Positions 37,301 through 48,166 are shown, counted from the first letter of the stretch. The stretch: 64,000 nt of DNA from Eutreptiella sp. 'Long Island Sound 2002' (GCA_964036045.1 OZ038400.1:18819226-18883225); one strand, 5' to 3'. Made by a program: numbers and translations. Notes: a model not told the origin generated them from the letters alone.

Positions 37301-38344
37301 CCTCACACTTGTGGCAAAGGCCGCGCTGCACAACAGGATTCCCTGATTGCTTCAACCGAATTCTCGTATTTTAATAATCAAGCTTCTCAGCGTTCTCCTC
37401 AGCTCTGGCATGTTCCATTACAAAAAAATTGTGCACTGCGGGCAAAGCCACCATCTTTGCCACGCCATGCGGATCCAGGACAGCAGAAGCACACCAATGG
37501 CCGCATACAAAAACGATGCCGGCAGGACTGACATGGGCAGCAATGCGCTATCGTGGTGCCAACGACTGCAATACGGAAGGAAGAGAGCCACTGATGCCTT
37601 GCAGTGGGCGACCACAGCGGAAGTGGTTTGGGGACAAGTGCAAAAATGACAAGTGGTGATGTGCCACAGTGCGCTTTGGTGTCTGGCAGGAGGAGGCGTT
37701 GAACCCCCCCCCCCTCCCCCTTGAGCCAGTATGGCTGAAGCCAGTGGGAAACAGAAATGGGAGGCTGGAGGCGGTCCACAGCACAATTCTATGGCGTTCT
37801 GGGACAAATGGTGATCAGATGGGCTTGGGATTTCGTTGCACATACAAGTCTGCAGTTGACTGGAGACGAGCCGTAAGGGTGTGGTCAGCATCAGCACAGA
37901 ACTGTGACAAGTGCACCTACACCGACGTGCCAGACAGGGCGCAGATCAGATGTTTATCTTTTGTTGCGAGAGCAATGAAACAAGATCTGAGGATGTCCAC
38001 TCCACTCACCAATCAATGTCACTATGCGTCCCGACCCTACGGAGACATCCAAGTCGGGATGTTTTTTGACATTTTGGTGGGAGTTAGTCAATCCCTAGCC
38101 CCCCCCCCCCCTTTTCCTGCGCTTCGGTGGGGTCTGGTGGCTGTCGACAGTCCGCTCGGCCTTGGAACCGGACAGTCAGGTAGTTCAGCCTCGTGGTGGG
38201 GCAGGGAAGGAAGCCCACACCCGAGGGCCTGCTCCTGCATGAGGCCGCCAGCCCAACCCCCCCCAACCCCCCCCTTTCCTTCGCCTACCTTGCAGTTGTA
38301 ACTATCATGTCTTCCACTTACCTCCTGTGTTACAGTTATACCCT
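34323..38344. other. No confident gene; Cys-rich coding-like segment near 37.2 kb
   Basis: Poly(G/C) runs at 34601-34615, 34876-34889, 36408-36421 and 38099-38110, a (TG)n run at 36670-36700, otherwise short frames. At about 37190-37330 (+) a frame reads DWADVCPLCAHKRTTTVRG, then 'CALTYCEECINPHTC'. This C-x2-C ... C-x4-C-x2-C ... H-x-C spacing resembles the zinc ribbon at the C-terminus of piggyBac-like transposases, but the catalytic domain is absent and the match is weak. Repeats of the 'aggtcatggggcca' kind lie near 35000-35220. Confidence 0.3.
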
Positions 38345-39318
38345 GTAGTGTTAGCGTTAGTAGTGTTAGCGTTAGTAGTGTTAGCGTTAGTAGTGTTAGC
38401 GTTAGTAGTGTTAGCGTTAGTAGTGTTAGCGTTAGCAGTGTTAGCGTTAGTAGTGTTAGCGTTAGTAGTGTTAGCGTTAGTAGTGTTAGCGTTAGTAGTG
38501 TTAGCGTTAGTAGTGTTAGCGTTAGTAGTGTTAGCGTTAGCAGTGTTAGCGTTAGTAGTGTTAGCGTTAGTAGTGTTAGCGTTAGTAGTGTTAGCGTTAG
38601 TAGTGTTAGCGTTAGTAGTGTTAGCGTTAGTAGTGTTAGCGTTAGCAGTGTTAGCGTTAGTAGTGTTAGCGTTAGTAGTGTTAGCGTTAGTAGTGTTAGC
38701 GTTAGTAGTGTTAGCGTTAGTAGTGTTAGCGTTAGTAGTGTTAGCGTTAGTAGTGTTAGCGTTAGTAGTGTTAGCGTTAGTAGTGTTAGCGTTAGTAGTG
38801 TTAGCGTTAGTAGTGTTAGCGTTAGTAGTGTTAGCGTTAGTAGTGTTAGCGTTAGTAGTGTTAGCGTTAGTAGTGTTAGCTTTAGTAGTGTTAGCGTTAG
38901 TAGTGTTAGCGTTAGTAGTGTTAGCGTTAGTAGTGTTAGCGTTAGTAGTGTTAGCGTTAGTAGTGTTAGCGTTAGTAGTGTTAGCGTTAGTAGTGTTAGC
39001 GTTAGTAGTGTTAGCGTTAGTAGTGTTAGCGTTAGTAGTGTTAGCGTTAGTAGTGTTAGCGTTAGTAGTGTTAGCGTTAGTAGTGTTAGCGTTAGTAGTG
39101 TTAGCGTTAGTAGTGTTAGCGTTAGTAGTGTTAGCGTTAGTAGTGTTAGCGTTAGTAGTGTTAGCGTTAGTAGTGTTAGCGTTAGTAGTGTTAGCGTTAG
39201 TAGTGTTAGCGTTAGTAGTGTTAGCGTTAGTAGTGTTAGCGTTAGTAGTGTTAGCGTTAGTAGTGTTAGCGTTAGTAGTGTTAGCGTTAGTAGTGTTAGC
39301 GTTAGTAGTGTTAGTGTT
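38345..39318. repeat. 15-bp satellite (gttagtagtgttagc)n
   Basis: About 65 tandem copies with very few changes (gttagcagtg in several early units, tttagtag once at 38881). The unit is itself three GTTAG-like pentamers. It reads (VVLAL)n on + and (NTTNA)n on -, with no stop, and these frames are products of the repeat. It is not a known telomere repeat. Confidence 0.95.
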
Positions 39319-40420
39319 GGGAGGGAGGGTGAGTGGGTGATCGGTGTCCAAGGCTGTCCTGCACAGGAGCGTTAGACAAATAGTCCAAGAACAACAAGAC
39401 ACGCCTGTGTGCCTACCGTGTGTTCTCGCACAGCCGTGGACTGCCCAGGTACCCCCCCCGCTGTCGTTTTGCGGTGAAATGCCCCCCCCGCCCCCCCCCC
39501 CAAACGGGACCTGCGGGTGGGAGAGCTGCTGCACCGATGCGCTGTCCCACAGCCTCGCATTCCCAGTCCTCCGCACATCACATGGAGCACCGCACTGCCC
39601 CGGATGCACCGGAGGCGTTCACCCCCCCCCCCCCCCATTGCACCGGCACCGCCCAAGTCCCTCGTCACTGCCCTGACACAAGGCCGTGCATGGGCATGTG
39701 GTGGCTATGGAGTGCCGGACTCAAAAACAACCGCACCGCCTTGCCTGAGTACTGACGCATGCTTCGGGGATACTCTGCGCTGTACTGCCCTGCCAATCGA
39801 CACATGTCAGGTGCGGTTGATGGCGGTTAGCAGTGGTTGGCGGGTGGCGGTTGGTCGCCGCTGGCGGTTGGCGGCAGTTGGCGGTTGGCGGTTGGTGACC
39901 GTTGGTAGTTGGCGGTTGACGGTCCCTTGGGGCGGTCCTTAACAAAAAAAATAAAAAATAATCTCAGTCCCAAAGGATCGCCCTGCTGCCATGCCAATCG
40001 ACACATGTCAGGCGCGGCATGCAACATGGAATACTCCACTTGACACACCCCCTTTCAGCCTCCAGCCCCCTCGAGTGCATCCCCGCTGCAAGCCCTCGTT
40101 CAGATGCGGCTCACCATCAAAATGCCCATCAGGGGCATACCTCCATCCAACACAACCATCTCCCTCGTGCCCCAATCACATGGCACGCCGTGCCAACGAC
40201 CGGTGCCCTCAATTCAGATCTGCTTCACCGAACCCCGCAAGGCCTTGCCCTCCTCAAAATTCCACCGGGTCTCAAATCAAAAGTATCCCCAAGAGCCCTT
40301 GTGCAATTCCGATGCCGCTCACACGTCAACGCCCGCAAGGGGCATCACTCCATCAACACGACTACCGCGTGATTCACTCACGTGCTCTGCCCTCGCTCTT
40401 CCAAACCCGTTCCTTCGGAT
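39319..40420. other. Nothing recognised; poly(C) runs and a degenerate 'ggcggttg' repeat
   Basis: Poly(C) runs near 39482-39500 and 39619-39632. About 39826-39925 is built of diverged 'tggcggttggc' copies. The words 'caatcgacacatgtcaggc/tgcgg' occur twice (39797 and 39996). This stretch would hold the 3' UTR of the minus-strand surface-protein gene. Confidence 0.5.
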
Positions 40421-41854
40421 TCACACGTCATCGACGGGGGTGGGCGCCATCTGGACCTGCTCCAGGTCGATCACGGGATAGAAGTCGTCCGCCAGCACCG
40501 GAGTGCCGGGGCCCTGCGCGGCGTACTCCCCCTCGTACCCGTGCACGGGAGTGGCGGACCCCACCTGAAAGTACTGGTCCGCGTAGTCCAGGGGGGCGAT
40601 CTCCACCTGCGGCAGGTCGTCCCCCGGCATCGGCTCCAGGGGGGCGTCGGGGTACAGGGGGTACGGGAGCTCGGCCTCCAGCGGCGACACCAGGCCCCGG
40701 TACGCCGCCGGCGCCGGCTCCACGGGGCTGGCGTTGAGGTCCGTGGCGAGCGACTGGTCGATGGCCTGCCGCCGCCGCCACAGGGCGGCGAACCCGCAGG
40801 CCCCCGGGAGGAGCAGCAGGAGCAGGAGCAGGAGGAGCAGCGCGTCCGATCCGTCGTCCCCCGCGGCGGCGGCGGCGGCGGCGGCGGCGGAGGGGGACGG
40901 GGAGGGGGAGGGGGAGGGGGAGGCGAGGAGCTGGAGGACGAGGTAGCAGGCCTCCGCCGGGTTAGAGGGCTGGACCGCGAGGGTGCAGCCGGGGCAGCCG
41001 AACACGCTGGCGCTCGCGGTGATGTCGGCGCAGGTCGTGTCGAGCCACCGCAGCAGCACCGCGGACTCGCCCGCGGCCAGCGCCGCGGCGGCCACGACCT
41101 CGACGTTCCCGTTCATCGCGAGCGCCCCGTTGACGCTGAGGCCGTTGGCCGACGTGGCGACGTTCGAGAGGATCAGGTACCCGCCGGCGTCCACCGTGAC
41201 GCCGCCGCCGGCGCTGGTCGCGGCGCTCGTCGTGTAGGTCGCGCTCACGCCGGCGATGTTCCACGTCTCCGTCCCGAAGGTGCACGACAGGTCCGCGTCC
41301 AGCGCCGCGCCGCTCGCCACCGTCAGCCCCGTGGACAGCTCCGCGCCGCACGCCGTCGCCACGGGGCTCAGCGACGCCACGTCGGTCTGCAGGAGCGCGC
41401 GGCGGGCGGCCAGGGTCGTCGCGGAGGAGAGCGCCAGGGCCGTCTGGACCGTCGCGGAGGTGATGTTCGTCAGCCCCGACCGCAGGTGCAGCGTCCCGGC
41501 GCCGGTGAGCGCGGTCCCGGGCCCAGCGTCGCGATCTGCGTGCCGTTGGGGCCGCCGGCGTCGCCCAGGACGAGGCGGCTCGAGGAGTCCGCGATGCTCA
41601 TCGTCGCGCCGGAGACCTCCGCCTGCGCGGTGCTGAAGGTCGTGCTCGCGGACAGCGCAAAGGTCGCGGAGGTCGAGAGGACGAGGGACCCCGACACCGT
41701 CACGACGGAGCCGCTGCAGGAGCAGTTGGAGGCGTTGATCGTGAGGTTCGCGGCGTTCACCGTGCTGCCGACGGCCTCGAGCGTGGTGCTGTCCCCCAGG
41801 TCCAGGCCCCCGTCGAAGGTCAGCACGCTGCCGGACCGGCCGCGGATGATGGAG
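40421..41854 (-). CDS. Surface protein, exon 3: ectodomain end, membrane span and tail (frameshifted)
   Basis: Starts after the acceptor 'cttcttgcag' (41855-41864) in phase 2, matching the end of exon 2. The first ~110 codons read beta-rich, Ser/Thr/Gly/Val repeats (VLTFDGGLDLGDSTTLEAVG, then 'SGSVVTVSGSLVLSTS'), like a beta-helix adhesin. Near 41520-41526 the frame shifts by one base inside 'ggtcccgggcccagc', then continues as 'TALTGAGTLHL' in the same style. A Ser-Pro linker (SPSPSPSPSPS, about 40895-40925), an Ala run, a Leu11 membrane span with stop-transfer 'WRRRQ' (about 40775-40845) and a ~115-residue Pro/acidic cytoplasmic tail ending 'PTPVDDV' follow. Coding is very GC-rich. The one-base break sits next to a G/C-rich palindrome, so an assembly error is more likely than a real mutation. 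Confidence 0.8.
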   Translation of the reverse strand, partial: LHHPRPVRQRADLRRGPGPGGQHHARGRRQHGERREPHDQRLQLLLQRLRRDGVGVPRPLDLRDLCAVREHDLQHRAGGGLRRDDEHRGLLEPPRPGRRRRPQRHADRDAGPGTALTGAGTLHLRSGLTNITSATVQTALALSSATTLAARRALLQTDVASLSPVATACGAELSTGLTVASGAALDADLSCTFGTETWNIAGVSATYTTSAATSAGGGVTVDAGGYLILSNVATSANGLSVNGALAMNGNVEVVAAAALAAGESAVLLRWLDTTCADITASASVFGCPGCTLAVQPSNPAEACYLVLQLLASPSPSPSPSPSAAAAAAAAAGDDGSDALLLLLLLLLLLPGACGFAALWRRRQAIDQSLATDLNASPVEPAPAAYRGLVSPLEAELPYPLYPDAPLEPMPGDDLPQVEIAPLDYADQYFQVGSATPVHGYEGEYAAQGPGTPVLADDFYPVIDLEQVQMAPTPVDDV

Positions 41855-41973
41855 CTGCAAGAAGAGCGAAGTTGAGCGTCAAAGGACAAAAAATTCGTGG
41901 TCTCCCAACGATAAAACTGGAGACTACCACTCTAAATCGCAAGCCTCCACTGCGCCTTTACGGCGCCTCTATG

Positions 41974-42094
41974 CCACGACTGTACACCACAACTCTATAC
42001 CACAACTCTATACCACAACTCTATACCACAACTGTATACCACAACTCTATACCATAACTCTATCCCACAACTCTATACCACAACTCAACTCTAT
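41974..42094. repeat. 13-bp minisatellite (ccacaactctata)n, intron 2 right part
   Basis: About nine copies of 'ccacaactctata', ~120 bp upstream (on -) of the exon 3 acceptor. On the minus strand the unit reads TATAGAGTTGTGG, one or two bases different from the TGTAGAGTTGCGG unit at 59647-60101. Confidence 0.9.
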
Positions 42095-42475
42095 GAGGGT
42101 ACGTGTGCCCGGCGCGTGCTCGGCGCGGCCGGATCCAAATAAATGTTCCGGCCATCTATCACAATGCTCTACCCCCAAACATCACTCCCTCCTCTAGCCC
42201 AGGAACCCTAAGCACAAGCACATTGTATGACCGTTGGCAATCAAATAACTTCCCATTTTTTCGCCCAACAAATGGGACGATCACATGCACCCTCCCCTTG
42301 TAGGCCCCATCATGGCCACCCACCTCAAAATCAAAGAATCCCCCTCTTGTGCGTGACGGACCACTCAAGTGGCCACACCGAAGAGTGGGAGTCCTTAACC
42401 CCAACTCGAGGGGCCACACCAAAGCATGGGAAAACTTTGCCCAGCGCGCCCGGCGCGTGCCCGGTGCGCCAACGT
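42095..42475. mobile_element. ~380-bp insertion inside the 13-bp minisatellite
   Basis: Interrupts the 13-bp array, which resumes at 42476. The two edges resemble each other: 'gtgcccggcgcgtgctcggc' on the left and 'gcgcccggcgcgtgcccggt' on the right. The body has no frame of note. Type of element is unknown. Confidence 0.4.
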
Positions 42476-42530
42476 ACTCTCTATACCACAACTCTATACC
42501 ACAACTCTATACCACAACTCTATACCACAA
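42476..42530. repeat. 13-bp minisatellite, second block
   Basis: Four copies of 'ccacaactctata' continuing the array at 41974-42094 after the short insertion. Confidence 0.85.
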
Positions 42531-42785
42531 CAGGGATCGTGCCGGGCGCAGTAGAAGTGCCATGCTTTAGTGGTCGTATGGTTTGGTGTGAACCACCTTT
42601 CAAGAGTCCCTCCATGGACAAGTACTCCTTTGCTACCCAGGCCCCCTCTATCGACCATGAGAACAATCATACTCCGTGGCTGCTTGTACAGACCATGTAA
42701 GCGGGTGCTATGACCGTTTCAATGGAACCCCCCGAAATTCCAACCCCGATTTACCAACTAATGCAGCACAAGAACATCAAAAAGG
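42531..42785. other. Nothing recognised
   Basis: Unique-looking sequence between the 13-bp and 42-bp minisatellites with no supported coding segment. Confidence 0.4.
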
Positions 42786-43045
42786 GGATATGACCATGAA
42801 AAAAGGGCAAGTACTGCGGGGGTAAGGGAATATGACCATGAAAAAAAGGTATGTACCGCGGGGGTAAGGGAATATGACCATGAAAAAGGGGTAGCTACTG
42901 CGGGGGTAAGGGAATATGACCATGAAAAAAGGGTAAGTACCGCGGGGGTAAGGGAATATGACCATGAAAAAAGCGTATGTACCGCAGGGGTAAGGGAATA
43001 TGACCATGAAAAAAGCGTATGTACCGCGGGGGTAAGGGGTAGGTG
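42786..43045. repeat. 42-bp tandem repeat
   Basis: About six copies of a unit with 'gtaagggaatatgaccatga', an A-run and 'gtaccgcggg'. Because 42 is a multiple of three, the minus frame stays open as a 14-residue repeat (PYPRGTYAFFMVIF), but flanking sequence gives no gene context. Confidence 0.85.
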
Positions 43046-43129
43046 TCAGGGGTAGGAGGAGGATCCTACTGTGTGAAAAACAGCAGCCCACATCCACTCG
43101 CCAACTCGGACCTAATGACACAAACTCGA

Positions 43130-43290
43130 CTTGGCGGTGCAAAGTGTCCCCATGCCCGAAACTAGGGGTGTTTTTGGCAGTGCAACATATCCGCATGCCC
43201 GGACATGGGGGTGCTTTTGGCAGTGCAAAATGTCTCCATGCCCGGAGCCAGGGATGTTTTTGGCAGTGCAAAGTGTCCCCATGCCTAGAT
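43130..43290. repeat. 43-bp tandem repeat
   Basis: About four copies of a unit starting 'catgcccgg' and containing 'ttttggcagtgcaa'. It follows the 42-bp array by less than 100 bp. Confidence 0.8.
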
Positions 43291-45293
43291 AAATGAGGAG
43301 AGAGATATGATGTCCTGCAGCAAGCACCCTGAAATTGTATCACCATATACTGAGCTCAGGGTGCCCTTTTCATAACATATGCATAAGCAAGAGCAAGGCA
43401 AATGATGCTACAATGATGCACAATGCACTACACACACACACCCTCGGCCAAACAGCAACAACCTTTGAAGAATCACAGCAAGATGAACGACAGCTAGGCT
43501 TTTTGCACAGCGCACGCAACACCCCCTAAGGGTAAGGCTGTCGTACGGGCAGCAGCTCCGGAGGGGCAACGGTGCGTGGAGGTCGAGGAAGCGACGTTGT
43601 GCGCAGCATGGTGCTTGACCCGAATACGGCGGCTGATCAACGGGGGGTGACCGTGGCCGTTGTCTAGTGCGTGAGGGATGGGAATGCGTCCAACCAAATT
43701 GGTTGACACTCACGAGCACAATCTCGCCTCATGCAGCCCAGAAACAGATCATTCATACACAGCTGTCGGGATCTGGAGGCTTAATCTGGTGTGGTGTGTT
43801 GCTGGCCGCTGCTTACAGGGAGAAAGAGCTCGTGATTAGACCACCCCGGACCAACCCACCTCTCGCTGCCTCACCACTCCTGGTGACTTGTCCCTCTCCT
43901 TCTTTGGCTTCAACACCTGCCCCAACTGACAGGCACACACTCTGTAGCGTTTCAAAACATGCGTGCTACAGGTTTTGAAGAGAAAAGCTGTGCTAAAAAA
44001 AAATGTGTTTTCTGCTCGGGTTCCCTGAAGGACAGCCTCAGGTTTTGCGTGGCACACAGGATTGCAGTTGCCGTGCAAATATCAACTTTTGTGAAATACT
44101 AACTTTTGTGCTGGGTATTTTAAATGGTATTTACGCATCATTTTTTCGACAGCGCGCAAAATAGGGGGAAATTATCTTATTTTTGGAAATTGTTTCTGTA
44201 GAAGCGGAGCTGTTTTTTGGCAGATTGAGTCAATTTTGTAATCTTTTTTTTTTGCTTTTGGCCGCAATTTTTTTGGGGGTCATATTTCATTCATTTTGGT
44301 GCCACTGCAAAGGACCTGGGGTACCTGGGACTCTTGGATTGCGGTCCATTCCCACACAGGCATACAGATGTGGGTCAGTTGGACTCTGGGATTGCAGTCC
44401 ATAGCACAGACAACCACCAACAAGCAAGAGTATCAGGTGATTCAGGTCTGGCAGTTTTTCAACGAACTAGTTGCAAATTCGTCCATTATACATGAAATGC
44501 TGAGACACCGATGCATTTTGCAACAGGGCCCCAGCACTTTTTCACAAAGCTGGTTCCTAAATTCGTCCATAATAGTGCACAGTGCACATCAAATGCTGAA
44601 ACAATGGCACAGATTGTGCTGCACTGTGTACATCACCAGGCACTGAAATGATGAAAGAACTGCTTGAAGGCCACGATGGCCTGACCACATCTACCCACAG
44701 ACCCTTGCAACACCGGCATGTCGACAAAGCAGCTTTGGGTGTCTGGCCTGGGGATCCCCATGCACAAAAAGCACTGCCAACAGATAAGCAGCACCAGCCA
44801 CATAATTAACCCGAGCCCTCCGCTGTATACGACAACAGCGGGGGGCAACTGTCTGTCACGCCCCATGAATCGGAATTTCGTACCAGGAGAAGGGGGGGGG
44901 GGGTTGCGGAGCTCCTGTGCATGGCACTGTGCTCCACCCCGCTTCAGTGAACTCCACTGCTCTTTACTGCGCAGAGCTGTGTTCCAGAAGCCGGTGTAAA
45001 CTGCCGGGTGCTGGCAAGTGCTTCACCAATGCTGGTCCGCAGCACGGGCTTTGGACTCGCAAACTCCAGTACCCGCAGCAACGATTGCTGCCAGGGCGGG
45101 CACCCAATGAAGGACGTCCCTGTGAGGGATATGGCACCCGGGATCATCAGAGATCTGGAAACACTAGAGTATGCCAGCGACGCACCAGTAGACATTAGGG
45201 CACCGTGCAGGAATCCCAGCACTGGGCCAGGGCTAGGCGGCACAGGAGGGATCCGTCGAAACAAGAATACAAAAAGGCGGCACATCTGGGCCT
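43291..45293. other. No gene recognised
   Basis: Moderate- to low-GC sequence with a G-run at 44888-44901 and short frames. 44300-44400 contains a near-duplicate 'ttgcggtcca' / 'ttgcagtcca'. Nothing supports splice sites linked to the neighbouring ADP-ribosyltransferase-like gene. Confidence 0.4.
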
Positions 45294-46256
45294 CTACTGA
45301 CGTGGAACAACATACGCATGCTCAGCATGAGACAGCTGTTCGATTGCCACAAAGACCTTGTGGCCATACTTTGTGGCAGTAAGGACACGGAAAATGGCAG
45401 GGGCCAGCGGGAGAATTTCCTCCTCAGAAGCGAGGCCTGGGTTGAAAGCCTCCATGTCGACTCCTGTTAACTCTCCACACTGAAAAATGATCGCGTCTTC
45501 ATGGGGCTTTCCCGAAAAAACTTCGCTGTTGATCACATTGTCGTCCGCTGAAAAGGAGCTGAAGCCCCAAAAATTCAGTTCGGAGCCAGGTGCCAGCCTT
45601 TGTTTGTAATTGTCAAAAGTGGAGCGGAGTGCTGAAATGTCGTGGACAATGACAGCACGTGCCGCCTGCTTTCTGACCTGCGGGAGCTTCTCCTGTGCGC
45701 GGTACAAATGGGTAAACAACGGGCCGACTTTGTCGACAACCTCAGGGTCCCGGCGGTCCTGGGTCAACCACGCGTTGAGCCATTTATATACTGGAAATGG
45801 GGACTCCGATTTGTACATGATTAGCACCTGAACCTCGTCATCAGTCAGAGGGGCCCTCAGAGTCCCGCTGAGGGTCATGAAGGCCGGGCGCTTTTTGATG
45901 GACACCGCCTGATTCGTTATATACCTCAGGACTGAGGCGATATCGTCTTCATCGATGTCGCTGTACCGGAGAAGGTCAGGGCGCGTGGGAGGGGCTGGTA
46001 AGCTGAGCAGTGCGCGGATGGCATCACCCAAGCCAATTGCTGGTGCTCGCTTGAAACAGCGTGAGGGTGGCAGAGCGTGGGTGTGCTCCAGAGAGACCGT
46101 TGCGTCGAGGTCATTTGCACCTTCTGCTCGCAGTTTTGGCGGCCCCTGTGACCATATGTGAGCATCGTGATGGTATGGAAGGGCTGGTAATGTGAAGGGA
46201 AATTCGCTAGGGATGGGGGTCATGGAGGGTAAGGAGCGGGAGGGGGGGGGTGGCAT
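45294..46256 (-). CDS. Mono-ADP-ribosyltransferase-like protein (ART fold)
   Basis: A 320-codon uninterrupted frame. Residues 1-75 are Pro-rich and probably disordered; ~135-295 match an arginine-specific ART domain. 'SPFPVYKWLNAWL' (152-164) matches the family's '(I/V)Y-x-x-(L/I)N' helix. 'GSELNFWGFSSFSADD' (224-239) carries the S-x-S-like strand that binds NAD. 'ASEEEILPLAPAIFRV' (276-291) carries the E-x-E catalytic motif followed by the usual 'F-x-V'. These enzymes move ADP-ribose from NAD to a protein side chain. At the place of the first Arg of the R-S-E triad the protein has 'VIVHDIS' (H205), so activity is uncertain. There is no signal peptide. It lies on the same strand as, and inside the long intron 2 of, the surface-protein gene. 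The ATG at 46254-46256 follows a 'cctctgcag' that could also be an acceptor, so upstream exons are possible. Confidence 0.78.
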   Translation of the reverse strand: MPPPPSRSLPSMTPIPSEFPFTLPALPYHHDAHIWSQGPPKLRAEGANDLDATVSLEHTHALPPSRCFKRAPAIGLGDAIRALLSLPAPPTRPDLLRYSDIDEDDIASVLRYITNQAVSIKKRPAFMTLSGTLRAPLTDDEVQVLIMYKSESPFPVYKWLNAWLTQDRRDPEVVDKVGPLFTHLYRAQEKLPQVRKQAARAVIVHDISALRSTFDNYKQRLAPGSELNFWGFSSFSADDNVINSEVFSGKPHEDAIIFQCGELTGVDMEAFNPGLASEEEILPLAPAIFRVLTATKYGHKVFVAIEQLSHAEHAYVVPRQ

Positions 46257-47454
46257 GGAAGTAGGTACTGCAGAGGGCTGACGTGGGAAGAAGCATCTGT
46301 GTGATGCTGTTGTAAAGGCATATGGGGAAGGTCACAGACACTGTGCCAACAAGCCCGGCCTCGGCGCAACATTAAAAAGCATGGGCTCACCATTCGAAGG
46401 CCTTGGCTCACCATTGAAAGGCCTGGGCGCATCATTTAAGCGGCCAACAGTATGGGCAACGTGCCCGTGCAGGGGAATGCCCCTGCTGCCCCTGTCACGT
46501 GCCCACACTGCCACAGCAAAACACTAGAGGACGGCACGCATCGCTTTGGCTCGCACTCATCCGGGAAGTCCCCCAAAAAGCGTGGCTGCACAAATACCAC
46601 TGAGCACGCGCACTCTCCATCAGAGGGCCAGAGGAAAGGGCGGGAGGGCCCTTGCGGGTCGGGTCCCTGAGGGCTAGCCCCTACGTGCGGGCCCTTGAAC
46701 TCCCCTTTCTGGACCACCCCGCGCTGGTCAATGGGCACCGAGGGCTGGCCTCAGCCCGAGGAACGCGCACTGCACCGATCGTGTTGGTTCCCACTCGGTC
46801 CAGCAGGACTAATGGGGCCATGCCGGCACTGTGCGTGCCCCGGGGACCGGGTCCTGGGGCCCTTTGCCTCTGCACTCAGGGGGCACTGCTGCTCGGGGGT
46901 CTTCTATGGCCCTCGGACTGAGGAAGACTGAGGAATACTGAGGCCCTTGCAGCCCCTTTCTCCAAGTGCCCCCCCAAAACCTTCACAGGCGGGCCAGGCC
47001 TCAACTCAGCGATGCCCAGAAGCCCCCACCCCACCCCCGCCCACCACTCCCCGAGGGGCGTTTGCATGGGCGGGTCAGAGAGCCTTCTGTGCCCACGTAC
47101 GGCGCAAGGGATGCCATGCTTTCGTGCTGTGCACAGGACTGGCACACAAGCCGTCGGTGGGTCTTTGTACAGGGCAGAGGCTGCTGCCAATGCCCGAGCG
47201 ATGGTTTCCTCACTGGTAATGGCTTGGGGTGTGGAATGAACAGAGGATTGGCTGCAGACTATTGTAGTGCGGTTTATGAATGCCACACAGTCATTCGTTG
47301 ACCTTCGCCGGCAGGACGCATGAAATCCACCAACACCCAACGCACCAAGGGTCTGACACCTCATCGGAAAATGCAACCTAGTGTTGATTCTGCAAAGTTG
47401 GCTCCTTGGCCATTGACCAATGGAGTGCTGGTGCGGTGGTCAAGTAAAACCTGA
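46257..47454. other. No gene recognised
   Basis: GC-rich with short overlapping frames on both strands. 46375-46440 has three near copies of 'gggctcaccattcgaaggcc'-like words. No family-like translation seen. Confidence 0.4.
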
Positions 47455-47685
47455 TTTGCAGCCGCCTCCTCCGCGGCCTTCTCGGCAGCCGCCTCCTCCG
47501 CAGCCTTCTTGGCAGCTGCCTCCTCCGCGGCCTTCTGTGCAGCCGCCTCCTCCGCAGCCTTCTTGGCAGCCGCCTCCTCCGCGGCCTTCTCTGCAGCCGC
47601 CTCCTCCACAGCCTTCTCTGCAGCCGCCTCCTCCGCAGCCTTCTTGGCAGCCGTCTCCTCCGCGGCCTTCTTGGTAGAGCTCACC
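47455..47685 (-). repeat. 27-bp tandem repeat, possibly coding (KAAEEAAAx)8
   Basis: Eight copies of a 27-bp unit ('gccgcctcctccgcggcctt' plus 'cttggca' on +). On the minus strand it reads a nine-residue K-A-A-E-E-A-A-A-(K/E/Q/N) repeat, a charged alanine helix, continuing to a stop near 47361. Changes between copies mostly alter the last residue. No ATG precedes it; the frame begins at a GTG that is also a donor-like 'ctg|gtgagc'. It may be an exon of an alpha-helical rod or a non-coding repeat. Confidence 0.6.
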
Positions 47686-47829
47686 AGGTTTCCTGAGGCA
47701 AAGCGTTGGAACCTCTACAAGGAAGGGCACTTGAGGCTGCACATGGCATTCCAGCCCTGCGTCGGATGTGGGCTCTGCGGCGACATCAATGGAGCACTGG
47801 CGGTGGCATGTTCACCTGAATGATTCCTA

Positions 47830-48064
47830 CTGCCCACCAACATCCATCCCAACTACCACATGGATGGCATGCGCACAGATTATACATTACCTGCATTAAG
47901 CATCACACCTTTGTAAACAACGCTGCTGATGGCATCATTGACGGGGGAGGCTTCATATGCCACCCGCCCCATTTCCCACGAACCCCACACCCATACAGCC
48001 CACGGCCCACACAGCATAGACAATACATGCACCCCCCCCACCCACCCCACCCCACGCGCCCCCC

Positions 48065-48099
<35 letters not shown>

Positions 48100-48166
48100 C
48101 TGTGAAGCCGGGGGCCCATGCGCAAGCGATACAGAAAAACACGTGGATATCTGAGGTCTTGAAAGT

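Noticed and set aside
37190-37330. piggyBac transposase
   Set aside because: Only a Cys/His spacing resembles the C-terminal zinc ribbon; no catalytic domain or element ends were found.
38345-39318. Internal telomere repeat
   Set aside because: The 15-bp unit does not match known telomere motifs such as TTAGGG, TTTAGGG or TTGGGG.
38327-39609. (VVLAL)n and (NTTNA)n proteins
   Set aside because: Frames of the 15-bp satellite; both strands are open and no flanking domain exists.
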